NCBI RefSeq assembly: GCF_011751075.1
Contig: NZ_JAALLN010000004.1
Coordinates: 186,001 to 250,000, forward strand
DNA: 64,000 nt
Source of the DNA: Flavobacterium poyangense
GTDB taxonomy: Bacteria > Bacteroidota > Bacteroidia > Flavobacteriales > Flavobacteriaceae
Direction of reading: 5' to 3'
The position numbers and the translations under genes were made by a program. Below, in pieces: positions 51,987 through 60,027 of the stretch (positions are counted from its first letter, which is position 1; the number at the start of each line of letters is the position of its first letter). The notes below the pieces were generated by a model. The model had not been told where the DNA came from. It did no database searches and was given only the letters and a program-made list of their open reading frames with translations.

Positions 51987-53267
51987 CTAAAACTTATGTT
52001 CTTTTTTGCTGATTGCCAATAAAGAAAACAGGGAAATACAGGCCGCTATAGTCAGATAAAAACCTACGTAGGTTAAACTGTATTTACTAGCAAGCCAAAT
52101 CGCGATCATTGGAGCAAAAGCGGCACCAAGAATACCTGCCAGATTAAAGGTTAAAGAAGCTCCCGAATACCGAACGTTGGTAGGAAATAATTCGGATAAA
52201 AATGTTCCCAAAGGTCCATAAGTAAATCCCATTAATGCCATTCCCAAACAAACATAAAAAGTTACCAAAGCTGGACTTCCTGAATTTAAGAAATAAGAGA
52301 AGAAGAAACCAAAAACAGCGATAACAATTGTCGTTATAACCAATACTTTACGACGTCCTATTTTATCTGCAACAAGTGCTGAAACCGGGATAAACAATGC
52401 AAAAAACAATACCGAAAACATCTGAATCAATAAAAAATCTCTTTTCGCAAAACCCAAATCAGAAGTTGCCCAACTCAAAGTGAAAACGGTCATTAAATAA
52501 AAAACCAAAAATGTTGTAATAGCCGCCAATGTTCCAAAAATCAATTGATTCTTATAGGATTTAATCAGCGTTAAAAAAGGCACTTTTACTTCTTCCTGCT
52601 CTTTTTTTGAATTTTCAAAAGAAGGGGTTTCAGTAATTTTAGTTCGAATATAAAACCCAACAACAACCAAAAGAGAACTGGCTATAAATGGAATTCGCCA
52701 TCCATAATTCATAAAGTCTTCGCTATTCATAGTGTCCGTTAGCAACAGAAAAGTTCCTCCCGAAAGCAACAATCCGATTGGTGCTCCTAATTGCGGAAAC
52801 ATACCGTACCAGGCACGTTTATTTGGTGGTGCATTTTCGATCGCCAGTAAAACAGCTCCTCCCCACTCACCTCCTAATCCAACGCCCTGCCCAAAACGGC
52901 ATAACATCAATAACAAAGGAGCAGCGACCCCAATACTGGCATAACTTGGTAAAAAACCAATGGTAACCGTAGATACACCCATTGTCAACAAGGCAGCAAC
53001 TAAAGTAAATTTACGCCCGATTTTGTCGCCATAATGTCCAAAAAAAGCTGAACCTAAAGGGCGTGATAAAAAGGCTATTGAAAAAGTCGCCAGTGATTCT
53101 AAGGTTGCCATGGTCTTGTCGGAACCCGGAAAAAATAGTTGTGGGAATACCAACACTGCTGCATTAGCATAAATATAAAAATCAAAAAATTCGATTGTAG
53201 TACCAATTAAGCTGCCAAAGAGAACGTGTTTTAAAGAGTTCTTCTTTTGATTTGGGTTATCTTTCAT
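51987..53267 (-). CDS. MFS transporter (metabolite:H+ symporter type)
   Basis: About 426 residues and twelve membrane helices. The loop 2-3 signature is FGHYGDKIGRK, and loop 8-9 repeats it as LVADKIGRRKVL. The N-terminus SLKHVLFGSLIGTTIEFFDFYIYANAAVLVFPQLFFP and FGQGVGLGGEWGGAVLLAIENAPPNKRAWYGMFPQLGAP are characteristic of the MHS branch (ProP, shikimate and citrate transporters). The substrate is not predictable. The frame runs 23 codons further upstream to 53336, but family sequence begins at ATG 53267. No partner gene adjoins it. Confidence 0.9.
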   Translation of the reverse strand: MKDNPNQKKNSLKHVLFGSLIGTTIEFFDFYIYANAAVLVFPQLFFPGSDKTMATLESLATFSIAFLSRPLGSAFFGHYGDKIGRKFTLVAALLTMGVSTVTIGFLPSYASIGVAAPLLLMLCRFGQGVGLGGEWGGAVLLAIENAPPNKRAWYGMFPQLGAPIGLLLSGGTFLLLTDTMNSEDFMNYGWRIPFIASSLLVVVGFYIRTKITETPSFENSKKEQEEVKVPFLTLIKSYKNQLIFGTLAAITTFLVFYLMTVFTLSWATSDLGFAKRDFLLIQMFSVLFFALFIPVSALVADKIGRRKVLVITTIVIAVFGFFFSYFLNSGSPALVTFYVCLGMALMGFTYGPLGTFLSELFPTNVRYSGASLTFNLAGILGAAFAPMIAIWLASKYSLTYVGFYLTIAACISLFSLLAISKKEHKF

Positions 53268-53733
53268 TAAATTCTGATATAGTTTTATTTTAAGAAAATA
53301 GACCACAAAAATGAACCTAATTCCTGAAATCAACAAATATTTATCTGTTAAAATAAAATATCATTGTGAAAAACTCATAATCCCACTACTACTAAAAAAG
53401 GATGCCTTTGCGAACTACACCTAAAAGTTCAAAAACGATTTGGCTACAGCTCATACTGGCATCCTAATTAATTCAAGTTACTAGTTGTATAATGTGAAAT
53501 GCCAGTCTGAAAGGGCAAATGATTTAATTAGCGGATTTCCTTGCCTTTAAGCGAAGCGTTAGATAAGTATTATTACTGTATTTTAGCGACTTGACACAAC
53601 TATATGTTCGTACAATGTAAGATACAAATCAATTAAACAAAACTTATTACTTTTTACATTCTACATTTTACATTTTACAGTATACATTTTACAATATATA
53701 TTATTATTCAACTAGCAACTTGAGTTAATTAAT
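53268..53733. other. Intergenic region with element copy D
   Basis: About 470 bp; it is taken up mainly by the inverted-repeat element at 53465-53732, with AT-rich sequence upstream of the MFS gene. No gene was seen. Confidence 0.55.
53465..53732 (+). mobile_element. TTAATTAA-ended inverted-repeat element, copy D
   Basis: 268 bp. Ends TAATTAATTCAAGTTACTAG and CTAGCAACTTGAGTTAATTAA form a 20-bp-class inverted repeat. Interior blocks shared with copies B and C: CAGTCTGAAAGGGC, TTTAATTAGCGGATTTCCTT, GCGAAGCGTTAGA, GACACAACTATATGTTCGTA, CAAAACTTATTACTTTTTAC, then CATTTTACAGTATACATTTT runs and ATTATTATTCAACT. It ends 1 bp before the stop codon of the TPR gene. Confidence 0.78.
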
Positions 53734-54264
53734 CTATTTGCTCTTTTTCTTTTTAGGCTTCTCTTTTTTAGAAACCTTATCCGTTTTTTTATTCACTTTT
53801 TTATTTAGTCGTTTTTCGGCTTCTTCTATAAGAAAATCAAACTCATTATTTAATATTTCAAGCTTCACTTCTTTTAAGATTTTCAATGCTTTTTTGAACT
53901 GTTTTTGGCTCTCCAGTAGCATTACTTTTTTAAGAAGAATTTCAGCTTTATTAATTCCTTTAAGAGTCAAAGCAAAATCGATAAGTTTCGTCGCTTCTTC
54001 ATAATCTTCATTCAAAACCAACGTATAAATATAATGCGAGTATACTTCGATTGCATTTATATCTATAGCAATTGCCTGCTGAAAATATTCTTTGGCTTCC
54101 TCATATCTGAATAATTGATCCGCCTGAATCCGGCCATATAAGCACAATGCCATTGTATTTTTATTGTCATAAGACAAAGCATAATCCAATGATTCTATGG
54201 TTTCTACCAGCGAATAGGGATAATTGTCTAATGCCTCAAAAATATATTTATCTACTGTTTTCAT
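53734..54264 (-). CDS. TPR-like repeat protein with Lys-rich tail
   Basis: 176 residues, no signal peptide. At least three TPR-like helix pairs are visible: NKNTMALCLYGRIQADQLFRYEEAKEYFQQAIAIDINA, IEVYSHYIYTLVLNEDYEEATKLIDFALTLKG, and KAEILLKKVMLLESQKQFKKALKILKEV. The tail (KKVNKKTDKVSKKEKPKKKKSK) is strongly basic and may bind nucleic acid or ribosomes. It lies 93 bp downstream of prfH on the same strand, so it could belong to the same transcript, but no coupling is seen. Confidence 0.75.
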   Translation of the reverse strand: MKTVDKYIFEALDNYPYSLVETIESLDYALSYDNKNTMALCLYGRIQADQLFRYEEAKEYFQQAIAIDINAIEVYSHYIYTLVLNEDYEEATKLIDFALTLKGINKAEILLKKVMLLESQKQFKKALKILKEVKLEILNNEFDFLIEEAEKRLNKKVNKKTDKVSKKEKPKKKKSK

Positions 54265-54357
54265 AACTGTATTTTTTAGTGCCGTTTATCGCAACAAACA
54301 GCGTTATAATAACGATTTCATAAATCGTTTCATTTGAAAGTTCAAAAACCGGAAGCT

Positions 54358-55047
54358 TTAATCTCGATCGAAATAATCTTCTCTTTTTAATCTTTGTCTT
54401 TCCTGTTTATACTTTTTTTCCTGTTTTTGTTTCTTGAAATCGGAACCCTGAAAAACCCGAACCGGATTTCCTCTCTGAATTTGCAATTGATTCATCCATT
54501 GCGCCTGAAATTCGGCTTTGAATTGTTTTACCGTTTCTTCTTTAAATTTCTGCAATAACCTTTCGGTTGCCAACTTTTTATTCTGATGTTGCGAACGGGA
54601 GTCCATCGAAACCACACTAATTCCGGTTGGAACATGTGTTGCTCTAACAGCCGAACTTACTTTATTAACATGCTGACCTCCGGCACCCGAACTTCTCATT
54701 GCCTGATACTGAATATCGTTTTCTGAAATTTCAGTTGCAGTTGTTCTTTCGATTTCGAAAACTCCGATAAACCAATTTTTGCGTTTGTGTAATTTCCTAA
54801 ACTGGCTTTGTCCAATCCATTGAATTGTTCCGACCCACGAATTCACAAAATCATTCAGAGTAGTACCTTCGAGTAACACTGTTGCCGTTTCTACGGTTCC
54901 GTTTTCAATTCCGACTTCTCTTTGAAGCATTGTTGTTTTGATGTTCTTCTCTTTTGCTTCTTCTATAAAGGTTTTTAAAACCTGGGCAACAACCCAGCTG
55001 CACTCAGCCGGGCCACGCCCTGATGTTATTTGAATTATTTTTTCCAT
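54358..55047 (-). CDS. prfH: Peptide chain release factor-like protein PrfH
   Basis: 229 residues. The peptidyl-tRNA-hydrolysing GGQ motif is [12 protein letters not shown] (Gly123-Gln125). The protein has domain 3 of class I release factors with a short N-terminal region ([24 protein letters not shown]) and lacks the stop-codon-reading domain of RF1/RF2. The basic C-terminus is Lys/Arg/Gln-rich. PrfH is known to rescue ribosomes whose decoding centre has been cleaved, working with an RtcB-type ligase that reseals 16S rRNA. Here it sits 14 bp after rtcB, in the same operon. Confidence 0.93.
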   Translation of the reverse strand: MEKIIQITSGRGPAECSWVVAQVLKTFIEEAKEKNIKTTMLQREVGIENGTVETATVLLEGTTLNDFVNSWVGTIQWIGQSQFRKLHKRKNWFIGVFEIERTTATEISENDIQYQAMRSSGAGGQHVNKVSSAVRATHVPTGISVVSMDSRSQHQNKKLATERLLQKFKEETVKQFKAEFQAQWMNQLQIQRGNPVRVFQGSDFKKQKQEKKYKQERQRLKREDYFDRD

Positions 55048-55061
55048 AATTTCTATTCTTT

Positions 55062-56453
55062 TTAGCGATCCATTCTAACGATTTTTGGAGTGAATGTTCC
55101 CAGAACATCAACCAATTCGTTTTGGTTTGCCATTACTTTATTAATGTCTTTATACGCCATTGGAGCTTCGTCAATATTTCCGCCAATTAGACTCACGTCA
55201 TTTGCTTTCAGCACTTTATTAATCTCACTTTGCGTAAATGATTCTTTACATTTTTTGCGCGAAAAAAGTCGTCCTGCACCATGTGATGCTGAATTTAAAC
55301 TCTCTGCATTTCCTTTCCCCTGAACAATAAACCCAGGAGCAGTCATAGAACCCGGAATGATACCCAGTTCACCAACATTTGCCGGAGTAGCGCCTTTGCG
55401 GTGTACAATTGCTTCTTTGCCATTTACAACTTCTTTCCAGGCAAAATTGTGGTGATTTTCGATTGTTACCACAACGCGTTTCCCTATCGCTTTTGCAATT
55501 CGACGGTGAATATCGTCGTGACATGCTTTTGCATAATCACCCGCCAGATTCATCGCCAGCCAATATTCCTGCCCATCATGTGTGTTCAAATCAAGCCACG
55601 CCAAATGTTGTACATTCTTAGGCAAGGGACATTGCTTAGTAGCCAGATACGTATAATGTTTAGCGATATTGGCCCCCAATCCTCTTGAACCACTATGCGA
55701 AAGCACTGCAAAATATTCTCCAACACCAATCTTCCATTCGTTTAGCGGATTGGTAATCTTTGCAATTCCGAACTCCACAAAATGATTTCCTCCGCCCGAA
55801 GTTCCCAATTGTTTGTAGGCTTTGCTCAGCAAATTTTTCAAAAGTGGAATATCCTGAAACTCGCTTCGGCTAAACAATTCATGATCCGCTCTTATCGCGT
55901 GAGTTTCATACATACCGAATTTGGTATTGTCTTTTAATATTGCCTGCAATTGATGTTCTTTTCCTTTGAAAAAACTGGCGGGAATATCAAAAATGGACAA
56001 ACTCATTCGGCACCCGATATCTACACCAACACCGTACGGAATTACTGCATTGTCTGTCGCAAGTACACCTCCAATTGGCAGTCCGTATCCTGAATGTGCA
56101 TCGGGCATTAGAGCGCCTGCTACTGAAATTGGTAATTTCAAAGCATCGTACAACTGATATTTGGCTTGTTCGTCAATTTCATTTTCTCCGAATATTGAAA
56201 ACGGAGCCCTTGTATTATTCAGCTGATGCATTCTTACCTGCACCGGATTTACCAAGCCTTCTGCCACTTTCCCCCAGGTTCCGTGTCCGGTAAATTTTTC
56301 CGGAAACAGCAAAACCTCTTTGGCTTCGGTTAGTATACTCTCTTTTTTTTCTCTTTTTCTGTATCGGTTTATTTGCCCTAAAGCAATATTGATACTATTA
56401 TTTTTTGGAAAGCCTATTTTAATCAGGTCTTTTCCGGATAATTTATTTCCCAT
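55062..56453 (-). CDS. rtcB: RNA ligase RtcB (RtcB2-type, PrfH-associated)
   Basis: 463 residues. Metal-binding residues match RtcB: Asp145 and Cys148 in [11 protein letters not shown], His224 in GGGNHFVE, His253 in LSHSGSRG, and His335 in ENHHN. The guanylylated His is His391 in [11 protein letters not shown], and HRKGATP is present. RtcB joins 2',3'-cyclic phosphate or 3'-phosphate to 5'-OH RNA ends using GTP and Mn2+. Adjacent prfH makes this the branch implicated in repair of damaged 16S rRNA. Its ATG overlaps the stop of the upstream unknown gene by one base (TAATG), and prfH follows 14 bp later. Confidence 0.95.
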   Translation of the reverse strand: MGNKLSGKDLIKIGFPKNNSINIALGQINRYRKREKKESILTEAKEVLLFPEKFTGHGTWGKVAEGLVNPVQVRMHQLNNTRAPFSIFGENEIDEQAKYQLYDALKLPISVAGALMPDAHSGYGLPIGGVLATDNAVIPYGVGVDIGCRMSLSIFDIPASFFKGKEHQLQAILKDNTKFGMYETHAIRADHELFSRSEFQDIPLLKNLLSKAYKQLGTSGGGNHFVEFGIAKITNPLNEWKIGVGEYFAVLSHSGSRGLGANIAKHYTYLATKQCPLPKNVQHLAWLDLNTHDGQEYWLAMNLAGDYAKACHDDIHRRIAKAIGKRVVVTIENHHNFAWKEVVNGKEAIVHRKGATPANVGELGIIPGSMTAPGFIVQGKGNAESLNSASHGAGRLFSRKKCKESFTQSEINKVLKANDVSLIGGNIDEAPMAYKDINKVMANQNELVDVLGTFTPKIVRMDR

Positions 56454-57196
56454 TAGGTATATTTTTCTTCTAAATACATTTCATAAATCGTATTCAGATT
56501 TTTGTTTTTTATTTGATTATGGTGCTTTAATTTTTCTAAGCTCCAATAATAGTCTGCCTTTGTGTTCCACATTTTATAGATCTTACATCGTAAATTCCGA
56601 TTCTGTATGTAATTTTCTATGAGCCTCAATTCGCTTTCAAGTGCTGTATCAATCGCTTTTTTATGCGTAATTATGTTGGGCTCAATTTTAAATACAAACC
56701 TCCACGGCTCATTAAATTTGTAATATCTCACAAAACGCTTGTATAAATCAGACCATTTTTCGATTAGTGTAAAACAGGATTTTTCTTTGTCAGTTAGTTC
56801 GAATTTGTTAGTATTCCAATCGCTGACACTGATGTTAGCAACAAATCGTTCTCTTGGATGAATCGATTTCTTTCCAAAACGCTTTTTCCTGTTGGTGAAC
56901 TCTTTTTGATTAGAAAACTGAAAAGTATTTATTTTTTCAAGTATCTTTTCATAAAACACACCCTCGGCTGAACGCAAAACATCAACACGAACTACAAAAT
57001 ATCGAACCCAGCCTTTTTGATAAGGCTCTTTCAATTCAACCAAAGGCAAATTTCTAATTGCCGAATAGATTGCGCTATTTCGTTTTGCTATTTGAACAAG
57101 TTGTTTTTCAAAATCCTCTTTAACCAATCTTTTTTTTTGTCTTTTAGTCTTTAGACGAGCATATAACATGCAATCGTCCAAAAGAAAATCGTCCAT
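56453..57196 (-). CDS. Unknown basic protein coupled to rtcB-prfH
   Basis: 247 residues, cytoplasmic and strongly basic. I do not recognise the family. Visible segments: DDCMLYARLKTKRQKKRLVKEDFEKQLVQIAKRNSAIYSAIRN at the N-terminus (helical, basic), KGWVRYFVVRVDVLRSAEG (strand-rich), FTNRKKRFGKKSIHPRERFVANIS (basic), KFNEPWRFVFKIEPNIITHKK, and a helical end. The basic patches suggest nucleic acid or ribosome binding; that is inference. Its TAA overlaps the rtcB ATG by one base, so the two are translationally coupled and it is the first gene of the rtcB-prfH operon. It may recognise the broken rRNA, block the damaged ribosome or trim RNA ends. Confidence 0.6.
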   Translation of the reverse strand: MDDFLLDDCMLYARLKTKRQKKRLVKEDFEKQLVQIAKRNSAIYSAIRNLPLVELKEPYQKGWVRYFVVRVDVLRSAEGVFYEKILEKINTFQFSNQKEFTNRKKRFGKKSIHPRERFVANISVSDWNTNKFELTDKEKSCFTLIEKWSDLYKRFVRYYKFNEPWRFVFKIEPNIITHKKAIDTALESELRLIENYIQNRNLRCKIYKMWNTKADYYWSLEKLKHHNQIKNKNLNTIYEMYLEEKYT

Positions 57197-57222
57197 TAAA
57201 AAAAATTAAATTATAGATTTCC

Positions 57223-57274
57223 TGTCCGGTATAAAAAAATACAGGACAACAGCATTTTATCTGAAACAGATAAA
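57223..57274 (-). promoter_or_regulatory. Hairpins in the leader of the rtcB operon
   Basis: Two inverted repeats lie 27-78 bases upstream of the first ATG. TGTCCGGTAT/ATACAGGACA (57223-57248, one mismatch) could be an RNA stem-loop. TTTATCTG-AAA-CAGATAAA (57256-57274) is a perfect 8-bp DNA palindrome suited to a dimeric regulator. Neither is a terminator. No clean TAnnTTTG element was seen in this stretch. Confidence 0.4.
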
Positions 57275-57315
57275 TTAAATTCAGGTAATCGGGAATTTTT
57301 TGAAGAGTCTAGAAT

Positions 57316-57350
57316 AAAAAAAAGCCCGAAAGTTATTTTCCTTCGGGCTT
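57316..57350 (-). terminator. Terminator upstream of the rtcB operon
   Basis: On the minus strand AAGCCCGAA pairs perfectly with TTCGGGCTT and is followed by seven T or more. It lies 26 bases past the stop of the 28-codon frame and 120 bases before the operon start, so it ends a separate short transcript or acts as an attenuator. Confidence 0.82.
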
Positions 57351-57375
57351 AGCTCTTATATCTTAAATTGATTTG

Positions 57376-57462
57376 CTAGGATTGAGAAAAGCCACGAAGA
57401 CACATGCCAACAGAATTAAATCCTGATGCGATGTTTTGAGAGGTAAAGTTTAATACAAACAT
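57376..57462 (-). CDS. Candidate small protein or leader peptide (28 aa)
   Basis: A 28-codon frame from ATG (57460-57462) to TAG, read towards the rtcB operon. The peptide opens MFVLNFTSQNIASGFNSV and ends GMCLRGFSQS. It is directly followed by a strong terminator, the arrangement of an independent small gene or a leader-peptide attenuator. No clear ribosome-binding site or -7 element was found (a one-mismatch AAAATTTG lies upstream). It may be chance; evidence is position plus terminator only. Confidence 0.35.
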   Translation of the reverse strand: MFVLNFTSQNIASGFNSVGMCLRGFSQS

Positions 57463-57698
57463 TGTCTTCGTTATTAATGGTTAATGATTTATTTTTCTGA
57501 GGCAAATTTTGTGAAATATTTTCTTAATAAACAAATAAATTTTAAAAATATTTCATAAAAAATTAACAATACACTGATTTACAAATAATTACAAATCAAC
57601 AAAAAACAGCTACAACTTCAATTATGCAATAAAAAAAGACCAATTTTAACATATCTTCCAAGTTTTACATGTCAATCTATGCAAATTCGTTGCTAAAA

Positions 57699-58106
57699 TT
57701 TTTGCCACGAATTGCAAGAATTTTCACGAATTATTATGTTTCACTTCGAAATCTATTGTTGATTAATAACTATCACTAAGAAAAAAAATCCTTTAAATCT
57801 GTGAAATCTGTGGCTAGTTTTTTTGCCATAGATTAAATCGATTAAAAAGATTTTGCTAAGTTTTTAAAAATTAATTCGTAAAAATTCGTGGTGAGAGTTT
57901 TTGCCTCTAATTGCACAAATTTTCACGAATTGTTGTGTTTAACTTCGAAATCTATTGTTGATTAATAGCTATCACTAAGAAAAAAAATCCTTTAAATCTG
58001 TGAAATCTGTGGCTATTCTTTTTTTACCACAGATTAAATGGATTAAAAGGTTTTTGCTACGTTTTTAAAAATTAATTCGTGAAAATTCGTGTAATTCGCG
58101 GCGAGA
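57699..58106. repeat. Two-copy tandem repeat, 199-bp period
   Basis: 57699-57897 and 57898-58106 are near copies. Each carries AATTTTCACGAATT, CTTCGAAATCTATTGTTGAT, TATCACTAAGAAAAAAAATC, AAATCTGTGAAATCTGTGGC, a reverse-complementary-like AGATTAAAT-GATTAAAA part and AATTCGT-AAAATTCGTG. The halves within each unit are inverse to each other, so one unit is a long imperfect palindrome. Confidence 0.75.
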
Positions 58107-58318
58107 TTTTATTTACTGTAAAAATGCTGCGACATTCTCTTATTAACATTTTGTTTACTAAAACAACGTTTTTAGCAATGTAGTCAAAAACACAAAAACC
58201 ACTGACTAACAACACATTACAATAAAAACAAAAAATCAAATCCTAAGCAATAGTTAAAACCGTTTTTAACTGTATATTTTCATTAAATTTACTGCTATCA
58301 AAAAATAAACCTAAAACT

Positions 58319-59908
58319 ATGCCAACCGACTGTATCAGCTACCAAAACTCAGGATATTTCTCTACATTGATACAAGATTATTTAGAACAAAAACCGGATC
58401 TGAAACCGCTTTATACTAATTTCCCCACGCTGGAAAACTTTGAAAAACAAATCATTGAGAAACAGCAGAATTTCAATAATCAAAATAGAATTCCTCTGGT
58501 TGCTGTTTTAGAAGAGCAATATTCGGGAATTCAAATGTCTGATCTAACCAAACAAAACATTGCTCTTTTAGCGCATGAAAACACGTTTACTGTTACAACC
58601 GGGCATCAATTAAATCTTTTTAGCGGGCCTTTGTACTTTTTGTATAAGATTATATCTACTATAAATCTCACTAAAGAATTACAATCAAAATACCCGGATT
58701 ATAACTTCGTCCCAATTTACTGGATGGCGACCGAAGATCATGATTTTGAAGAAATCAATTATTTTAATTTTAAAGGAAAAAAATTCAGATGGAACAAGGA
58801 AAGTACCGGTCCTGTTGGAAGACTTTCAACAGAAGGACTTGCTGAATTTTTAGAAATTTATGCTTTAGAATTGGGATCCAGCACAAACGCTACTACTTTA
58901 AAAAAGCTCTTTGAAAATGCTTATCTAAAGCACAATAATCTTGCTGATGCCACTCGTTTTTTGGCTAATGCCCTATTTGCTTCTCAAGGTCTGGTCATTA
59001 TAGATGCGGATAGTACCGATTTGAAACATGCTTTCATTCCTTACATTAAAGAAGAATTAACAAAGCAGACTTCATTCAAAGCCGTTCAGGAAACTATTGA
59101 AAAGCTGAAAGATTATACGGTTCAGGTAAATCCACGCGAAATCAATTTATTCTATATTGAAGATGATTTACGCGAACGCATTGTTTTTGAAAACGATAAA
59201 TACATTGTTAACAATACTAAAACTTCCTTTACAAAAGACGAAATTCTGAAATTAGTAGAAACCAATCCGGAGAAATTCAGTCCAAATGTGATTATGCGTC
59301 CCTTGTATCAGGAAATTATTTTACCCAATTTATGTTACATTGGCGGAGGCGGAGAAATTGCTTACTGGCTGGAATTAAAATCTTTTTTTGATGTGGCACA
59401 AATAACTTTTCCGATATTACTGGTTCGAAATTCTGTTTTGCTGACTACGGAAAAACAAGCAAAAAAAGCCGATCAATTAGGCTTAAGCTGGAAAGATTTA
59501 TTTACCAAACCAGCCGATTTAATCAATGCTGTAACTTATAAAATCTCAGAATTCCCAATAGACTTAACCCCTCAAAAAGAAATTCTGGAGAAACAATTTC
59601 AATACCTGACCGAATTAGCTCAAAAAACAGATCAATCTTTTACCGGAGCTGTGAAGGCTCAGGAGGTAAAACAGAAAAAAGGATTAGAAAATTTAGAAAA
59701 ACGATTGCTTAAAGCGCAAAAAAGGAAATTAAGCGACCAATTAGAGCGAATCGAAGACTTACAACTTCAATTATTTCCAAATAGAAGTTTACAAGAGCGT
59801 CAGGCTAATTTTTCTGAGTTTTATTTAGAAAATGGAGAAGAATTGATTCCTTTATTAACTCAAAAATTAAGACCTTTAGAAGCTAATTTTTCGATCATAA
59901 CGATCTAA
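58319..59908 (+). CDS. bshC: Bacillithiol biosynthesis cysteine-adding enzyme BshC
   Basis: 529 residues. The N-terminus MPTDCISYQNSGYFSTLIQDYL, the nucleotide-binding-like phrase FTVTTGHQLNLFSGPLYFLYKIISTINL, WMATEDHDFEEINYF, and LYQEIILPNLCYIGGGGEIAYWLELK are diagnostic of BshC. A coiled-coil region lies about 440-500. BshC adds cysteine to glucosaminyl malate in the last step of bacillithiol synthesis, so the organism probably uses bacillithiol as its low-molecular-weight thiol. bshA and bshB are not in the window. Confidence 0.95.
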   Translation: MPTDCISYQNSGYFSTLIQDYLEQKPDLKPLYTNFPTLENFEKQIIEKQQNFNNQNRIPLVAVLEEQYSGIQMSDLTKQNIALLAHENTFTVTTGHQLNLFSGPLYFLYKIISTINLTKELQSKYPDYNFVPIYWMATEDHDFEEINYFNFKGKKFRWNKESTGPVGRLSTEGLAEFLEIYALELGSSTNATTLKKLFENAYLKHNNLADATRFLANALFASQGLVIIDADSTDLKHAFIPYIKEELTKQTSFKAVQETIEKLKDYTVQVNPREINLFYIEDDLRERIVFENDKYIVNNTKTSFTKDEILKLVETNPEKFSPNVIMRPLYQEIILPNLCYIGGGGEIAYWLELKSFFDVAQITFPILLVRNSVLLTTEKQAKKADQLGLSWKDLFTKPADLINAVTYKISEFPIDLTPQKEILEKQFQYLTELAQKTDQSFTGAVKAQEVKQKKGLENLEKRLLKAQKRKLSDQLERIEDLQLQLFPNRSLQERQANFSEFYLENGEELIPLLTQKLRPLEANFSIITI

Positions 59909-59922
59909 ATTTTACAACATAC

Positions 59923-59968
59923 AACAATAATTTCGGAATAAAATAACCACCTGATTCCGGAATTATTG
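59923..59968 (+). terminator. Hairpin after bshC
   Basis: A 16-base arm at 59923-59938 pairs with 59953-59968 with one G-U position across a 14-base loop. Only a short T-run follows, so termination may be weak. Confidence 0.55.
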
Positions 59969-60027
59969 TTCTTAAACCAAATAGCGACTTTTAAAATTTA
60001 TTAACTAAACCAATTTACCCAAAACCA

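Larger units (their letters stand above)
57197..58318. other. Long intergenic region: operon leader, sORF and tandem repeat
   Basis: About 1.1 kb. From left to right: the leader of the rtcB operon with two hairpins, a minus-strand terminator, a candidate 28-codon frame, AT-rich sequence, and a two-copy 199-bp tandem repeat, then the upstream region of bshC. No longer gene was seen. Confidence 0.6.

Noticed and set aside
54311..54329. AACGATTT/AAATCGTT hairpin after prfH as a terminator
   Set aside because: The stem is perfect but no T-run follows on the minus strand, and the TPR gene continues in the same direction.
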